NCBI RefSeq assembly: GCF_902804485.1
Contig: NZ_CADCST010000078.1
Span: 1 to 64,000 of the forward strand
Direction: 5' to 3'
From: Flavobacterium collinsii
GTDB lineage: Bacteria; Bacteroidota; Bacteroidia; Flavobacteriales; Flavobacteriaceae
Length of the DNA: 64,000 bases
Shown: positions 52,334 through 61,088 of the stretch, one piece after another
Layout: each line of letters opens with the position of its first letter
Numbering within the stretch: the stretch's first letter is position 1
Notes under the pieces: generated by a model
What the model saw: the letters and a program-made list of their open reading frames with translations, nothing else
What the model was told of the DNA's origin: nothing
Database searches by the model: none
Translations under genes and position numbers: made by a program

Positions 52334-52668
52334 GAAATTTTGCTTTAATTTTTATACTAAATTTTTGCTAATTCAGTAGACTACAAAGATTGTCATTTGT
52401 TGCCAAAAATAAAAGCCAAACTTATTCACAATCGGACGTAGTTTTTAACAACAGTAGAAAATTGAGATATTTTTCATACAACAATTAAAATACTGTAAAT
52501 GAGTAAATTAATCCTTACATTTACTGCTCATTTTGCTGTAGAATATAGACTTTTTAAAATAAAAAGCAAGAAATTTTTAAATGTTTTTAAAAGTTTTTTC
52601 CCGACTTCTTCTCTCTTTTTTAATCAAATTTTGAGGACTTCCCAGCAACGGTGATGGCTACCGATTTT
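52334..52668. other. Intergenic region upstream of nrdB
   Basis: A 335-nt gap that must carry the nrdB promoter, for which I could not find a clean TAnnTTTG with TTTG spacing. It contains TTATTCACA at 52422-52430, a match to the DnaA box TTATnCACA, and an inverted pair GTAAATG/CATTTAC (52495-52501 with 52518-52524). No gene is evident. Confidence 0.4.
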
Positions 52669-53238
52669 TTAAGATTTTTTAAGTTCTTCTGCAACTTTTT
52701 CAAGCTCTAAATACCAGTCTTGTCCAAAGCGACGAATTAGTGCCTCTTTGACAAATTTATACACCGGAACCTCCAACTCTTTACCTAACGAACAGGCATC
52801 GTCGCAAATATCCCACTTATCGTAATTCACTGCAGCGAACTCTGTAAAGTCCTTCACTCGTATTGGATATAAATGACAGGAAACCGGTTTTTTCCAATCT
52901 ACGATTCCCTGATTATATGCCTGCTCAATTCCGCAAAGCGCAGTCTTGCCATCAAAAATAACGTAGGCACAATCTTTATTATCAATTAAAGTTGTTTCAA
53001 GATCACCATCCGTCCCCTTTACCCAGGTTCCCTGAGCTTCGATCGCGGCAATTCCTTCTTTTCGCAGGAAGGGCTTTACTTTAGGGTAAATTTCTTCCAG
53101 AATTTTAGTTTCCGCTTCATTCAAAGGCGCACCGGCATCTCCGTCAACACAACAGGCTCCTTTACAAGCTGACAAGTTGCACACAAATTCTTTTTCAAGA
53201 ATATCTTCTGAAATAATGGTTTTTCCTAATTGAAACAT
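52669..53238 (-). CDS. DUF3109-family Cys-cluster protein
   Basis: A 189-residue protein from the internal start at 53238 ([15 protein letters not shown]). The upstream in-frame start at 53280 adds 14 residues not seen in the family opening. Cys residues form [11 protein letters not shown] near 18-28, then CAYV near 89, CGIEQ near 99, CHLYP near 120 and CDDAC near 144. They resemble the YkgJ-type cluster and probably bind metal. A promoter -7 box lies 29 nt upstream. Function unknown. Compare the YkgJ protein at 2133. Confidence 0.8.
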   Translation of the reverse strand: MFQLGKTIISEDILEKEFVCNLSACKGACCVDGDAGAPLNEAETKILEEIYPKVKPFLRKEGIAAIEAQGTWVKGTDGDLETTLIDNKDCAYVIFDGKTALCGIEQAYNQGIVDWKKPVSCHLYPIRVKDFTEFAAVNYDKWDICDDACSLGKELEVPVYKFVKEALIRRFGQDWYLELEKVAEELKKS

Positions 53239-53267
53239 GATACTTAAATACTGTAATTTATAAAGTG

Positions 53268-53275
53268 CAAAGATA
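53268..53275 (-). promoter_or_regulatory. -7 box of the DUF3109 gene
   Basis: TATCTTTG on the minus strand, a full TAnnTTTG, 29 nt before the chosen start and inside the longer frame. That supports the shorter start at 53238. Confidence 0.55.
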
Positions 53276-53517
53276 CGCAAAGAAAGCAGATATTCCTTTT
53301 ATTCTTTCTTCGCTCTTATCCGACAAGATTCTGCACAAGCGGCATCCATGAATCTTTTGCAAAAAACAGCCTCAATACTTTACGCCAAACGCCTTGCAAA
53401 TATGCAAAACAACCGACTTATTGTTACAAAAATCATTTTTTTAAGCAGATATACGTGTTTTTATAACAAAAATACCCGTCGTTTCATATATCCTAAAAAA
53501 GCATTAACTTTATTATC

Positions 53518-53525
53518 TACTTTTG
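53518..53525 (+). promoter_or_regulatory. -7 box of the marC-like gene
   Basis: TACTTTTG, a full TAnnTTTG, 29 nt before ATG 53555. It lies inside the longer open frame that starts at 53348, so the transcript cannot include that start. This decides the start in favour of 53555. Confidence 0.6.
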
Positions 53526-53554
53526 CACATCTCTTAACTCTAAATAAAAAAATT

Positions 53555-54133
53555 ATGTTAGAAATTGATTTTAAGGAAATTATCACTGTTGGAATGGTAC
53601 TTTTTGCCGTAATCGATATTGTAGGATCAATTCCGATTATTATCAATTTAAGAGCAAAGGTGGGACATATCGAATCTGAGAAAGCTTCAATCGTTGCCGG
53701 TTTGATTATGATTACTTTTCTTTTTATCGGAGAGGGTTTCCTGCAGCTTATTGGAATTGACGTACACTCCTTTGCTGTTGCAGGCTCATTTGTATTATTC
53801 TTTTTAGCGCTGGAAATGATTCTAGGTATTCGAATCTATCGCGACGAAGAACCAGGGTCGGCTTCTATTGTCCCTTTGGCTTTTCCGTTAATTGCTGGTG
53901 CCGGTACAATGACTACTTTATTATCGCTTCGCTCTCAATTTCACACGATTAACATCGTCATTGCAATTCTACTGAATATTTTTCTGGTATACTTTGTTTT
54001 GAAATCTTCTAAAAAAATAGAAAATTTATTAGGAGAAAACGGACTCGGTGTAGTTCGCAAGACATTTGGAGTCATACTTTTAGCAATTGCTGTTAAATTA
54101 TTTGCTGCGAATGTTAAAGGTTTGTTTGTCTAA
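53555..54133 (+). CDS. MarC-family membrane protein
   Basis: A 192-residue inner-membrane protein with about six helices, near residues 8-30, 40-62, 68-90, 108-130, 138-158 and 168-190. The family opening DFKEIITVGMVLFAVIDIVGSIPIIINL is intact. FVLFFLALEMILGI near 81 and SIVPLAFPLIAGAGTMT near 105 are family-typical. MarC proteins were once linked to multiple antibiotic resistance but their function is unsettled. I chose the start that leaves no polar extension and follows a -7 box. Confidence 0.87.
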   Translation: MLEIDFKEIITVGMVLFAVIDIVGSIPIIINLRAKVGHIESEKASIVAGLIMITFLFIGEGFLQLIGIDVHSFAVAGSFVLFFLALEMILGIRIYRDEEPGSASIVPLAFPLIAGAGTMTTLLSLRSQFHTINIVIAILLNIFLVYFVLKSSKKIENLLGENGLGVVRKTFGVILLAIAVKLFAANVKGLFV

Positions 54134-54240
54134 CATTTATTTTTATAAATTTACCCCATAAAATTTCTAAAATACAACTTTAAGATATTTTTCACATCTC
54201 AAGGTTCTACTTTATTATTTTAGACAAACAAACAACCATT

Positions 54241-54441
54241 ATGAAAATCTTTACTTCCATCTTAGTGCTTCTGGCATTAGCTTTAATCGTTTTTAATATT
54301 ACGTTGCTAGACTTCAAAAATCCTTTTCAGGGAGACAGTGTAGTAGCTTTTATTGGAATCGCAGCTTCATTTTGTGCCGTTTTAATTCTTTTGATTTTTA
54401 GAATCTCAAAAAGAATTGAAGAAAAAACAAACGGACGATAA
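54241..54441 (+). CDS. Small two-helix membrane protein
   Basis: A 66-residue protein with hydrophobic segments at about 4-24 and 36-54 and a basic tail (RISKRIEEKTNGR). No named family recognised. Its stop codon lies 4 nt before the start of the FAD-binding protein gene, so the two are presumably co-translated from one mRNA. Confidence 0.75.
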   Translation: MKIFTSILVLLALALIVFNITLLDFKNPFQGDSVVAFIGIAASFCAVLILLIFRISKRIEEKTNGR

Positions 54442-54445
54442 CAAT

Positions 54446-55051
54446 ATGTTTGACGTTTTAATTATTGGCGGAGGTGTTTCAGGCATGTCTTGCGCCCTCG
54501 TCTTGGGATCAGCTAAAAACAAAGCTTTTGTAACCGATAAAAAAATCGGAATTTTTACACACCAAAAAAACTCTTCACTTCAAGAGGCCATTTTTTACAA
54601 TGCTTATGGCATTACACCCGGAAAACTAGGATCTGATTTACTTCTGGAAAGCACAAAGGATTTAGCCAGTAGTTATCCGCACATCGCTCAGATTGAAAAT
54701 GAAAAAGTAGCTAAAATCGAAGGTTCTTACCCTGATTTTACAATAACTACTAACAAAAACTCTTATAAAACAAAAAATATCGTCATAGGAATTGGCTCTG
54801 CAAATACTTTTGACATAGAGGGCTTAATGCAGTATATCGAACCTCACAAAAAAGCACTTCCCGAAAAACAACGCATCCAGCTTAAAAACGACGACCACAA
54901 AGTAGCCGACGGTATTTATGTTATTGGAACTTTAGCAGGATGGAGAAGTCAGTTAGCGATTGCAGCCGGAAGCGGCGCTGCTGTAGCTACAGATATCCTA
55001 ACTTTATGGAACAACGGCGTGCAGACTCATGCACACGACAGCATTCGATAA
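54446..55051 (+). CDS. Short FAD-binding thioredoxin-reductase-like protein
   Basis: A 201-residue protein with an FAD-binding Rossmann motif at the start (FDVLIIGGGVSGMSCALVLG). The matching C-terminal FAD segment is GIYVIGTLAGWRSQLAIAAGSGAAVATDIL near 155-185, as in thioredoxin reductases. It lacks the central NADPH domain and the CxxC of a full reductase. THQKNSSLQEAIFYNAYGI may replace part of it. It could be an FAD-only oxidase or carrier acting with the small membrane protein before it. The start at 54446 is preferred over 54416 because it begins at the Rossmann strand. Confidence 0.72.
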   Translation: MFDVLIIGGGVSGMSCALVLGSAKNKAFVTDKKIGIFTHQKNSSLQEAIFYNAYGITPGKLGSDLLLESTKDLASSYPHIAQIENEKVAKIEGSYPDFTITTNKNSYKTKNIVIGIGSANTFDIEGLMQYIEPHKKALPEKQRIQLKNDDHKVADGIYVIGTLAGWRSQLAIAAGSGAAVATDILTLWNNGVQTHAHDSIR

Positions 55052-55079
55052 AACAAACCTCTATAGGTTAAACAAAATA

Positions 55080-55141
55080 AAACCATTAAGAAATTAAGAA
55101 AACTTACTTTAAAGCCTGTAAACTTAACCTCTTAATGGTTT
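55080..55141. terminator. Inverted repeat between convergent genes
   Basis: AAACCATTAAG at 55080-55090 and its complement at 55131-55141, 11-bp arms with a 40-nt intervening region that itself has AAG repeats. It lies between the FAD protein gene and the lipoprotein gene and is a plausible bidirectional terminator. Confidence 0.65.
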
Positions 55142-55158
55142 GAAACTTTTATACTTTC

Positions 55159-55473
55159 TTATTTCACCGAAATAATCTGCGTTACCTTAATATGGCTTTC
55201 ATCTTCAGTCTTCCAGATTTCTCCTTTTACCGAGACAACATTACCTATTTTTAAGGTTTTATAATTTTGTGGACCACCCACATTTACAATGCTAATTGTT
55301 GCGAAATACACCTCTTTAGCAGCTGTTGAGATTTTTGCAGTATAACCGTCTTTTCCCGACTCGATTGCATCTACTTTACCGGTAATCGTACTATTATTAT
55401 TTTTCATAGAAGTACAGGAAATCATTAGAACCAGCACAACAAACAGCAAGCTTATTCTTTTTAGATTTTTCAT
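55159..55473 (-). CDS. Small lipoprotein
   Basis: A 104-residue lipoprotein with lipobox LMISC (Cys at residue 20). The mature part (TSMKNNNSTITGKVDAIE onward) is mostly beta, with an OB-fold-like order of strands (about 32-102). Family not recognised. It is the last leftward gene of the 58.5-55.2 kb group, 56 nt past the SnoaL-like gene. Confidence 0.68.
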   Translation of the reverse strand: MKNLKRISLLFVVLVLMISCTSMKNNNSTITGKVDAIESGKDGYTAKISTAAKEVYFATISIVNVGGPQNYKTLKIGNVVSVKGEIWKTEDESHIKVTQIISVK

Positions 55474-55529
55474 ATAGATAGTTTAACTCCAGACTTAAAG
55501 GAGATTTGATTAAATACAATGTGATGCTT

Positions 55530-55895
55530 TTATTGCAATTGAGTACAACTACCAGCAATTACTTTCAAATTCTCTTCAAATTGTTTCCAAACCCTGATGT
55601 ATCGAAAAGTTCCGCTTACGGGATTGTGATTAAAATTCCCTTTCAATAAAATTGTTACCGCGACTACAGCCGAATCATTAATTACAGTTATAATCTGATC
55701 CGAAGCTTCTAATACCTCAATTTGCATTTTACCTAAACGATACGTATTCAAATCAAACTCTTTAGTAATCGTTTGTCCGTCCGGTAAATTAAAAAGCAGA
55801 TCATCATGCAGTACATTTTCCAGCGTTGTAAGATCCGCATTCTTCATGGCTGTCAACAGTTCAATCTCAGCATTTACAATAGTTTCTATTTTCAT
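55530..55895 (-). CDS. SnoaL-like (NTF2 fold) protein
   Basis: A 121-residue DUF4440/SnoaL-type domain. The N-terminal helix carries ELLTAMKNADLTTLENVLHDDLLFNLPDG (about 11-39). The usual NTF2 beta strands follow, with VAVTILLKGNFN and FRYIRVWKQFEEN. Members bind small ligands or act as ketosteroid-isomerase-like enzymes. No catalytic assignment can be made. It follows the S41 protease gene by 19 nt. Confidence 0.78.
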   Translation of the reverse strand: MKIETIVNAEIELLTAMKNADLTTLENVLHDDLLFNLPDGQTITKEFDLNTYRLGKMQIEVLEASDQIITVINDSAVVAVTILLKGNFNHNPVSGTFRYIRVWKQFEENLKVIAGSCTQLQ

Positions 55896-55914
55896 CTGAT
55901 AAGAGAATTAAAGA

Positions 55915-57492
55915 TTATTTTTTTGGACTCAAAACAGCCCTGATCATGGCATCGTCTTTTAAAATAACATCGTAGTAATACAACTCACCGTATAATTGTC
56001 TGGCAAATTCAGCAGTGATATAACGATTAACCAAAGTTTTGGTTTTGTCAAATTTCAAATCCAAACCGGTTAACAAAACATACGTTTTAAACTTTTTAAA
56101 ATACAAATCAGAGCCTTTCATCTTTGCTAAAAACTCATTAAAGTGAAGTCCGGCAAAAGCCTCTCTGTTTTTATCCAATTCTTCAAAAACAAAATGCCCT
56201 ACAATTCCGGTCTGCAATAAATAGGCTACATTTTCATTCCCGTGTTCAGCCTCTATCGGCACAAAAACATCGGGCACAATTCCACCCCCACCATATACAA
56301 TTTTTCCTTTAGGTGTTTTAAACCTTAAAGAATCGGCCACTTTTATACTGTCTTTCGCATAAAGTTCCCCTGATTTTATACGGGCTTCAGATTCTTTAAA
56401 ATACTCTTCATTTCCTTTTTTATAAGGCTTTTGAATCGATCTGCCGGTTGGTGTATAATATCGCGCCACCGTTAATCTTACCGCCGATCCGTCGTTGAAA
56501 TCCATTTCGCGCTGTACCAGGCCTTTCCCGAAAGAACGTCGCCCTACAATTGTCCCACGGTCATTATCCTGTAATGCTCCGGCAAGAATTTCACTAGCCG
56601 ATGCACTGTTTTCATTAATCAAAACATACACTTTCCCGGCTTCAAAACTACCCGCGTTTGTTGCATAAGTTTTTTCAGTGGTACCGTTTTTATTTTTAGT
56701 AAAAACGATTAGCTGTTTGTCTTTTAAAAATTCATCCGCAATTGCAATCGCTTCTTCCATATAACCACCTCCATTATCCCGCAGATCAATAACAAGCGAC
56801 TCGATTCCTTTTTGCTTCAATCTGGCCAAACCGTTTTTAAATTCATTAAAAGTTGTTTCCGCAAAACGATTGATTTTGATGTATCCTGTATTATTTCCAA
56901 GCAACAAGGAAACATCGACGCTTTTTATCGGAATGATATCTCTTTTAACTCTAAATTTGAGTTTCTTTTGTTCTGATTTTCTAAAAACGGTTAATTCAAT
57001 CTCAGAACCTTTTAATCCTTTTAGCTTCGAAAACAAACTATCAGAAGGCAATCTACGCCCAAACAATTTGGTTTTTCCGGCAAATAGAATTCGATCCCCT
57101 GACTTTATTCCCGCTTTCGCTGAAGGTCCGTTTTCGATTGGTTTTATAATAGCAACAGAGTCTTTATACATATAGAAATTAATTCCTATCCCCACAAAAT
57201 CACCTTTCATGCTTTCGGCTACCTCGGCTTGTTCTGTTGGAGGAATATAAACGGAATGCGGATCTAATTTTGACAAAATATTGTCGACTGTAAGATTAAC
57301 AATTGAATCTGTATTGATGCTGTCGACATATTCATTATTGATAAAGTCGATCAGTTTATTCAATTTTGTTTTTGAGTAATTTTTAGCCAAAAGCTGATCG
57401 TCTGCGGGAGCATTCATCAGGCTTCCGAGAACTATACCCAGAGCTAAAGTCGCTCCGATAACGAGTGGTAAATATTTTGAATTAAATTTCAT
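55915..57492 (-). CDS. C-terminal processing protease (S41 family)
   Basis: A 525-residue exported serine protease: signal/anchor (about 6-26), N-terminal helical region, PDZ domain (about 85-170, GIGINFYMYKDSVAIIKP), then the S41 core. The catalytic Ser is the middle one of SASAS in VLINENSASASE near 290-300. The Lys is in RRSFGKGLVQ about 25 residues later, the usual Ser-Lys dyad. It cleaves misfolded or tail-tagged periplasmic proteins. The start codon is directly adjacent to the stop of the dCMP deaminase gene. Confidence 0.9.
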   Translation of the reverse strand: MKFNSKYLPLVIGATLALGIVLGSLMNAPADDQLLAKNYSKTKLNKLIDFINNEYVDSINTDSIVNLTVDNILSKLDPHSVYIPPTEQAEVAESMKGDFVGIGINFYMYKDSVAIIKPIENGPSAKAGIKSGDRILFAGKTKLFGRRLPSDSLFSKLKGLKGSEIELTVFRKSEQKKLKFRVKRDIIPIKSVDVSLLLGNNTGYIKINRFAETTFNEFKNGLARLKQKGIESLVIDLRDNGGGYMEEAIAIADEFLKDKQLIVFTKNKNGTTEKTYATNAGSFEAGKVYVLINENSASASEILAGALQDNDRGTIVGRRSFGKGLVQREMDFNDGSAVRLTVARYYTPTGRSIQKPYKKGNEEYFKESEARIKSGELYAKDSIKVADSLRFKTPKGKIVYGGGGIVPDVFVPIEAEHGNENVAYLLQTGIVGHFVFEELDKNREAFAGLHFNEFLAKMKGSDLYFKKFKTYVLLTGLDLKFDKTKTLVNRYITAEFARQLYGELYYYDVILKDDAMIRAVLSPKK

Positions 57493-57924
57493 TTACTCTT
57501 CTAAAACAGGAATATGTTCAACTTCGACACCTGCTTTTATTAAAAACTGAATTCCGGAATCATCACGATATCCATCATGATACACCACTCTTTTTATACC
57601 AGATTGGTGTATTAACTTGCTGCATTCTTTACAAGGTGAAAGTGTAATATACAAGGTCGCTCCCTCACAGGATTGTGTTGACCTTGCTACTTTCAAAATT
57701 GCATTTGCTTCTGCATGAAGAACGTCCCAGCGGGTTAGCCCTTCTTCGTCTTCACAGCAGTTTTCAAAACCAGATGGCGTACCATTGTATCCATCCGAAA
57801 TAATCATTCGGTCTTTTACGATGATAGCCCCTACCTGCTTTCGTTTACAATACGACAGTAAACTCCACTCTTTGGCAATCCTCAGATAAGCTTTGTCGTA
57901 TTTATTTAATTTTTTTTTCTTCAT
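57493..57924 (-). CDS. dCMP deaminase family protein
   Basis: A 143-residue cytidine/deoxycytidylate deaminase-fold enzyme. The zinc ligands and catalytic Glu are HAEANAI near residue 70 and SPCKECSK near 97-104. CEDEEG near 56 and the C-terminal SGIKRVVYHDGYRD fit dCMP deaminase (ComEB type). It would feed dUMP for thymidylate synthesis. It lies in a tight cluster: HupE-like gene 5 nt upstream and the S41 protease gene contiguous downstream. Confidence 0.88.
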   Translation of the reverse strand: MKKKKLNKYDKAYLRIAKEWSLLSYCKRKQVGAIIVKDRMIISDGYNGTPSGFENCCEDEEGLTRWDVLHAEANAILKVARSTQSCEGATLYITLSPCKECSKLIHQSGIKRVVYHDGYRDDSGIQFLIKAGVEVEHIPVLEE

Positions 57925-57929
57925 TTATT

Positions 57930-58523
57930 TTATCTGTTCCAAATAGGACTTTCAATAATCATTGGCACTACCACTCCGATAATAAAAGCCGACATTACAA
58001 GTGCCCAATCGCGTTTTGAAAAACGAAATACGGTTTGTACAATATAAGATAGTATCAAAACTACAAACACCACAACTAGTTGTGCCGCTTCAATTCCTAA
58101 AGCAAACTCGCCTAAAGGTAGTAATTTTGAACCAGCTGAACCTCCTAAAATTGTTTTGAAATAATTCGAAAATCCAAGTCCGTGTATAATTCCAAAAAAT
58201 AAGGTCACAAAAAACACTAAATTCAAACCGTCATTCTTAGAATTCTTTCCGGCAGTAAAGAGATTAAAAACCGCAGTTATTAAAATCGTTATCGGAATTA
58301 AAAATTCGACAGTATTGACTTTTATCGCAATAATTCCGTAAACCGAAAGCAATAAAGCCAGAGTATGACCAATTGTAAAAACAGAAACCAGTAACAAAAT
58401 GCGTTTCCAGTCTTTAAACAAATATGGAGTTGTTAATGCAATTAAAAAAAGAACGTGATCGTAAGCGTTAATATCTAAAACGTGCTTCAATCCTATTTGA
58501 AAATAAATCCAAAATTCTGACAT
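57930..58523 (-). CDS. HupE/UreJ-like membrane protein
   Basis: A 197-residue inner-membrane protein with six or so helices. Conserved His-containing motifs are GLKHVLDINAYDHVLFLIAL (about 12-31), FTIGHTLALLLSVYG near 51 and FGIIHGLGFSNYFK near 112. The HupE/UreJ family includes nickel transporters. The His clusters fit a metal-transport role, though transport is inferred. It begins the cluster with the dCMP deaminase and S41 protease genes. Confidence 0.8.
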   Translation of the reverse strand: MSEFWIYFQIGLKHVLDINAYDHVLFLIALTTPYLFKDWKRILLLVSVFTIGHTLALLLSVYGIIAIKVNTVEFLIPITILITAVFNLFTAGKNSKNDGLNLVFFVTLFFGIIHGLGFSNYFKTILGGSAGSKLLPLGEFALGIEAAQLVVVFVVLILSYIVQTVFRFSKRDWALVMSAFIIGVVVPMIIESPIWNR

Positions 58524-58665
58524 AAGGGTACTATAATTATAATGATTAGGGGTTGTAAACTTACGATTTATTTTGAAAAATCATTGCGGTCTTAAACTAA
58601 AACAACACATAAAAATTAAGTTAAATTTTATGAGAACTTTAAAATTAATAATTTAAAATAAAAAT

Positions 58666-58673
58666 TATCTTTG
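58666..58673 (+). promoter_or_regulatory. -7 box of the TerB-like gene
   Basis: TATCTTTG, a full TAnnTTTG, 22 nt before the start codon. No clear TTTG at -33. Confidence 0.6.
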
Positions 58674-58695
58674 TAGGATAAAAAAAACCATAATT

Positions 58696-59127
58696 ATGTC
58701 ATTTTCAGATTTATTTGATAGCGAATTCAAACAAAGAAACAAAGGTCACTTTTCAGCAATTGTTCGTGTAGCATTAGCCGATGGAATTGTGCATCCTGAA
58801 GAAAAAAGTTTCTTAGACAAATTGGCTGCACGTTTAGAAATTTCAGAAACTGAATACGAAGAAATTCTTAACGACCCATTAAAATACCCTATCAATCCTC
58901 CTTATTTGCACGTACAGCGTTTAGAGCGTTTGTATGATCTAACAAGAATGGTACACGTTGATCACCATCTTGAAGACCAACAAGAAGTGATGTTAAGAAA
59001 ATTAGGTATAGCTTTAGGCTTTACTCCAAGCAACGTAAATTATATCATTGCAAAAGCATTATCATTAGTCGATAAAAAAGTAGATGGTGACACTTTTGTT
59101 TACGAAATGCAGCATATGCATAAATAG
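58696..59127 (+). CDS. TerB-like protein
   Basis: A 143-residue all-helical TerB-domain protein. DGIVHPEEKSFLDKLAARL near residues 29-47 has the EF-hand-like acidic pattern of TerB, repeated near 80-100 with VHVDHHLEDQQEVML. TerB-type proteins bind metal ions and were named for tellurite resistance. Most members are unlinked to tellurite genes, as here. It is single, with its own promoter box and a repeat-rich region after it. Confidence 0.78.
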   Translation: MSFSDLFDSEFKQRNKGHFSAIVRVALADGIVHPEEKSFLDKLAARLEISETEYEEILNDPLKYPINPPYLHVQRLERLYDLTRMVHVDHHLEDQQEVMLRKLGIALGFTPSNVNYIIAKALSLVDKKVDGDTFVYEMQHMHK

Positions 59128-59182
59128 TATTCAGTCGCAGTTTTCAGTTTTTAGACTGATAGCTAAAACTAAATAAAAAAAT

Positions 59183-59303
59183 AAACCCGACAGTTTTTTC
59201 TAAACCTGTCGGGTTTGCTGCTTCTAGTCCTAACTTAAACTGCGACTAAAAACTGTTAGCTGCAACTGAAAAACCTGACAGGTTTTTGAATCCTATCAGG
59301 TTT
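59183..59303. repeat. Nested repeat and hairpin region between terB-like gene and fbp
   Basis: A degraded CCCGACAGG hairpin (AAACCCGACAG 59183-59193 with CTGTCGGGTTT 59206-59216) is followed by AAACCTGACAGG/CCTATCAGGTTT (59271-59282 with 59292-59303). Around them, ACTAAAAACTG words occur several times and their inverted form CAGTTTTTAG at 59149. Probably a bidirectional terminator built from repeats. Confidence 0.6.
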
Positions 59304-59331
59304 AAAATCAACTAAAAACTGTGACTAAAAA

Positions 59332-60339
59332 CTAAAGCGCTTCCACCATAAATTCTTCTGCTTTTTCTACCATGTTATAGCTTCCGCAGAAAAACGGAAC
59401 TCTTTGATGTAATTCAGTTGGTTGTATTTCCATAATTCTTCCAAAGCCGTCTGTTGCTTTTCCTCCTGCTTGTTCTGCAATAAAAGCCATAGGGTTACAT
59501 TCGTATAATAAACGCAGCTTCCCTTTTGGTGCTTTTGAACTCGTTGGATAAATATAAATTCCGCCTTTGATCATATTTCGATGAAAGTCAGAAACTAAAC
59601 TTCCAATATATCTTGAAGTATAAGGTCTGTCCTCTTCTTCTCTCTGACAATATTTAATGTAATTTTTCACACCTTGTGGAAAGTGAACATAATTTCCTTC
59701 ATTTACAGAATAGATATTTCCGTTTTGTGGAAATTTCATATTCGGATGTGACAAATAGAATGTTCCAATGGCAGGGTTCAATGTAAAACCGTTTACGCCA
59801 TGACCTGTGGTGTATACCAACATTGTCGACGTTCCGTAAATTACATATCCTGCTGCTACCTGATTAACTCCCGGCTGTAAAAAATCCTCACTTGTAACCG
59901 GAGTTCCGATAGGTGTAATTCTTCTAAAAACCGAAAAAATGGTTCCCACAGATACATTCACATCGATATTTGAAGATCCGTCAAGCGGATCCATTAAGAT
60001 CACGTACTTATTGTTATGACTGTTGTCGCTCCCCTGAACAGTAATAAAATCGTCGTTTTCTTCTGAAGCAATACCACAGACAATCTCACGGTTAATTAAC
60101 GTCTGAATAAATACTTCGTTTGCATACACATCTAATTTTTGCTGGTCTTCACCCTGAATATTCTGTTCGCCTGCAGCGCCAATAATATCCACTAATCCAG
60201 CTTTGTTTACTTTATAGTTTACGACCTTAGCCGCCAAACGTATAGAATTGATAATTCGGGAAAGCTCCCCCGACGAATATTGAAATGCTTTTTGGTTCTC
60301 AATAATAAACTCTCCCAGTGTTTTATTGCGTTCTTCCAT
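59332..60339 (-). CDS. fbp: Class I fructose-1,6-bisphosphatase
   Basis: A 335-residue gluconeogenic phosphatase. Metal-binding residues are in CGIASEEND near 88-96 and [15 protein letters not shown] near 113-127. The substrate site includes [14 protein letters not shown] near 241 and [22 protein letters not shown] near 272. It hydrolyses fructose-1,6-bisphosphate to fructose-6-phosphate. Length and motifs are standard. It converges with the TerB-like gene. Confidence 0.94.
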   Translation of the reverse strand: MEERNKTLGEFIIENQKAFQYSSGELSRIINSIRLAAKVVNYKVNKAGLVDIIGAAGEQNIQGEDQQKLDVYANEVFIQTLINREIVCGIASEENDDFITVQGSDNSHNNKYVILMDPLDGSSNIDVNVSVGTIFSVFRRITPIGTPVTSEDFLQPGVNQVAAGYVIYGTSTMLVYTTGHGVNGFTLNPAIGTFYLSHPNMKFPQNGNIYSVNEGNYVHFPQGVKNYIKYCQREEEDRPYTSRYIGSLVSDFHRNMIKGGIYIYPTSSKAPKGKLRLLYECNPMAFIAEQAGGKATDGFGRIMEIQPTELHQRVPFFCGSYNMVEKAEEFMVEAL

Positions 60340-60431
60340 TACTAAATCGTTGTAGTTTTGTTTTTAAGTCACAAATATCGTTTTTTTTGTGAGAATGGTT
60401 TAAAAATTATTTCGTTAGTTTGCCACTATTG

Positions 60432-60439
60432 TATATTTG
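60432..60439 (+). promoter_or_regulatory. -7 box of the GNAT gene at 60511
   Basis: TATATTTG, a full TAnnTTTG, 71 nt before the start codon. No TTTG is seen at the usual -33 distance. Confidence 0.45.
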
Positions 60440-60510
60440 CTAATTAAAGCCCTAAAGTACAGAATAAAAGAATGCTTTTTTAGCTAATAAATGCTTAATA
60501 ATAAGAATAT

Positions 60511-60999
60511 ATGAATATTAGAAAAGGGAATCCTGAAGACATGAAATCTGTTCTGGGATTAATACAGGAGTTGGCAATATTCGAAAAAGAACCGGACGCT
60601 GTTGTCATAACAGAAGCGGATTTAATACGTGATGGTTTTGGCGAAAAGCCCTTATTTCATGTGTTTGTCGCAGAAATTGATACTGACGAACATCATAAGG
60701 AAATTGTTGGAATTGCCTTGTACTATTATCGATACTCAACCTGGAAAGGAAAAACAATACATCTTGAAGATCTGATTGTAAAAGAAAAGATGAGAGGAAC
60801 TGGTTTGGGGTCTGCACTTTATGCAGAAATCATGAAACAGGGAAAAAGAGACAATGTCCGCAGAATCGACTGGAATGTACTGGACTGGAATACTCCTGCC
60901 GTAAAATTTTATGAAAATTCGGGCGCAAAGATTCTTGAAGGCTGGCAAGTTGTTCAAATGGACGAAACGGGAATAAATTCGTTTGTAGAAAAATTGTAA
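60511..60999 (+). CDS. GNAT-family N-acetyltransferase
   Basis: A 162-residue GNAT enzyme resembling the diamine/spermidine-type and PaiA-like acetyltransferases. EDLIVKEKMRGTGLGSALYAEI near residues 86-107 is the acetyl-CoA loop (R/QxxGxG/A as RGTGLG). RRIDWNVLDWNTPAVKFYENSGA near 116-138 is the usual C-terminal part. The opening IRKGNPEDMKSVLGLIQELA fits polyamine-type members. The substrate is not determined. Confidence 0.85.
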   Translation: MNIRKGNPEDMKSVLGLIQELAIFEKEPDAVVITEADLIRDGFGEKPLFHVFVAEIDTDEHHKEIVGIALYYYRYSTWKGKTIHLEDLIVKEKMRGTGLGSALYAEIMKQGKRDNVRRIDWNVLDWNTPAVKFYENSGAKILEGWQVVQMDETGINSFVEKL

Positions 61000-61009
61000 A
61001 AATGTATTT

Positions 61010-61088
61010 AGCCACGGATTAAAATAATTTGCACAGATTTTTTTAGCCACGAATTAATTAGTGGAAATTTGTAAAATTCGTGGCTAAA
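61010..61088 (+). repeat. GCCACRRATT repeat pair and hairpin upstream of lysC
   Basis: Two family members occur back to back (starting at 61010 and 61046). The second folds as a 14-bp perfect inverted repeat, TTTAGCCACGAATT (61042-61055) with its complement (61075-61088), loop 19 nt. No T-tract follows. A GCAC/GTGC mini-hairpin with T8 on the minus strand lies at 61117-61135. Confidence 0.5.

Noticed and set aside
52334-52668. NrdR boxes upstream of nrdB
   Set aside because: I could not find the paired NrdR palindrome pattern ahead of nrdB.
53348-53554. Long N-terminal extension of the MarC-like protein
   Set aside because: A perfect -7 promoter box lies inside it at 53518-53525, and the family opening begins at 53555.
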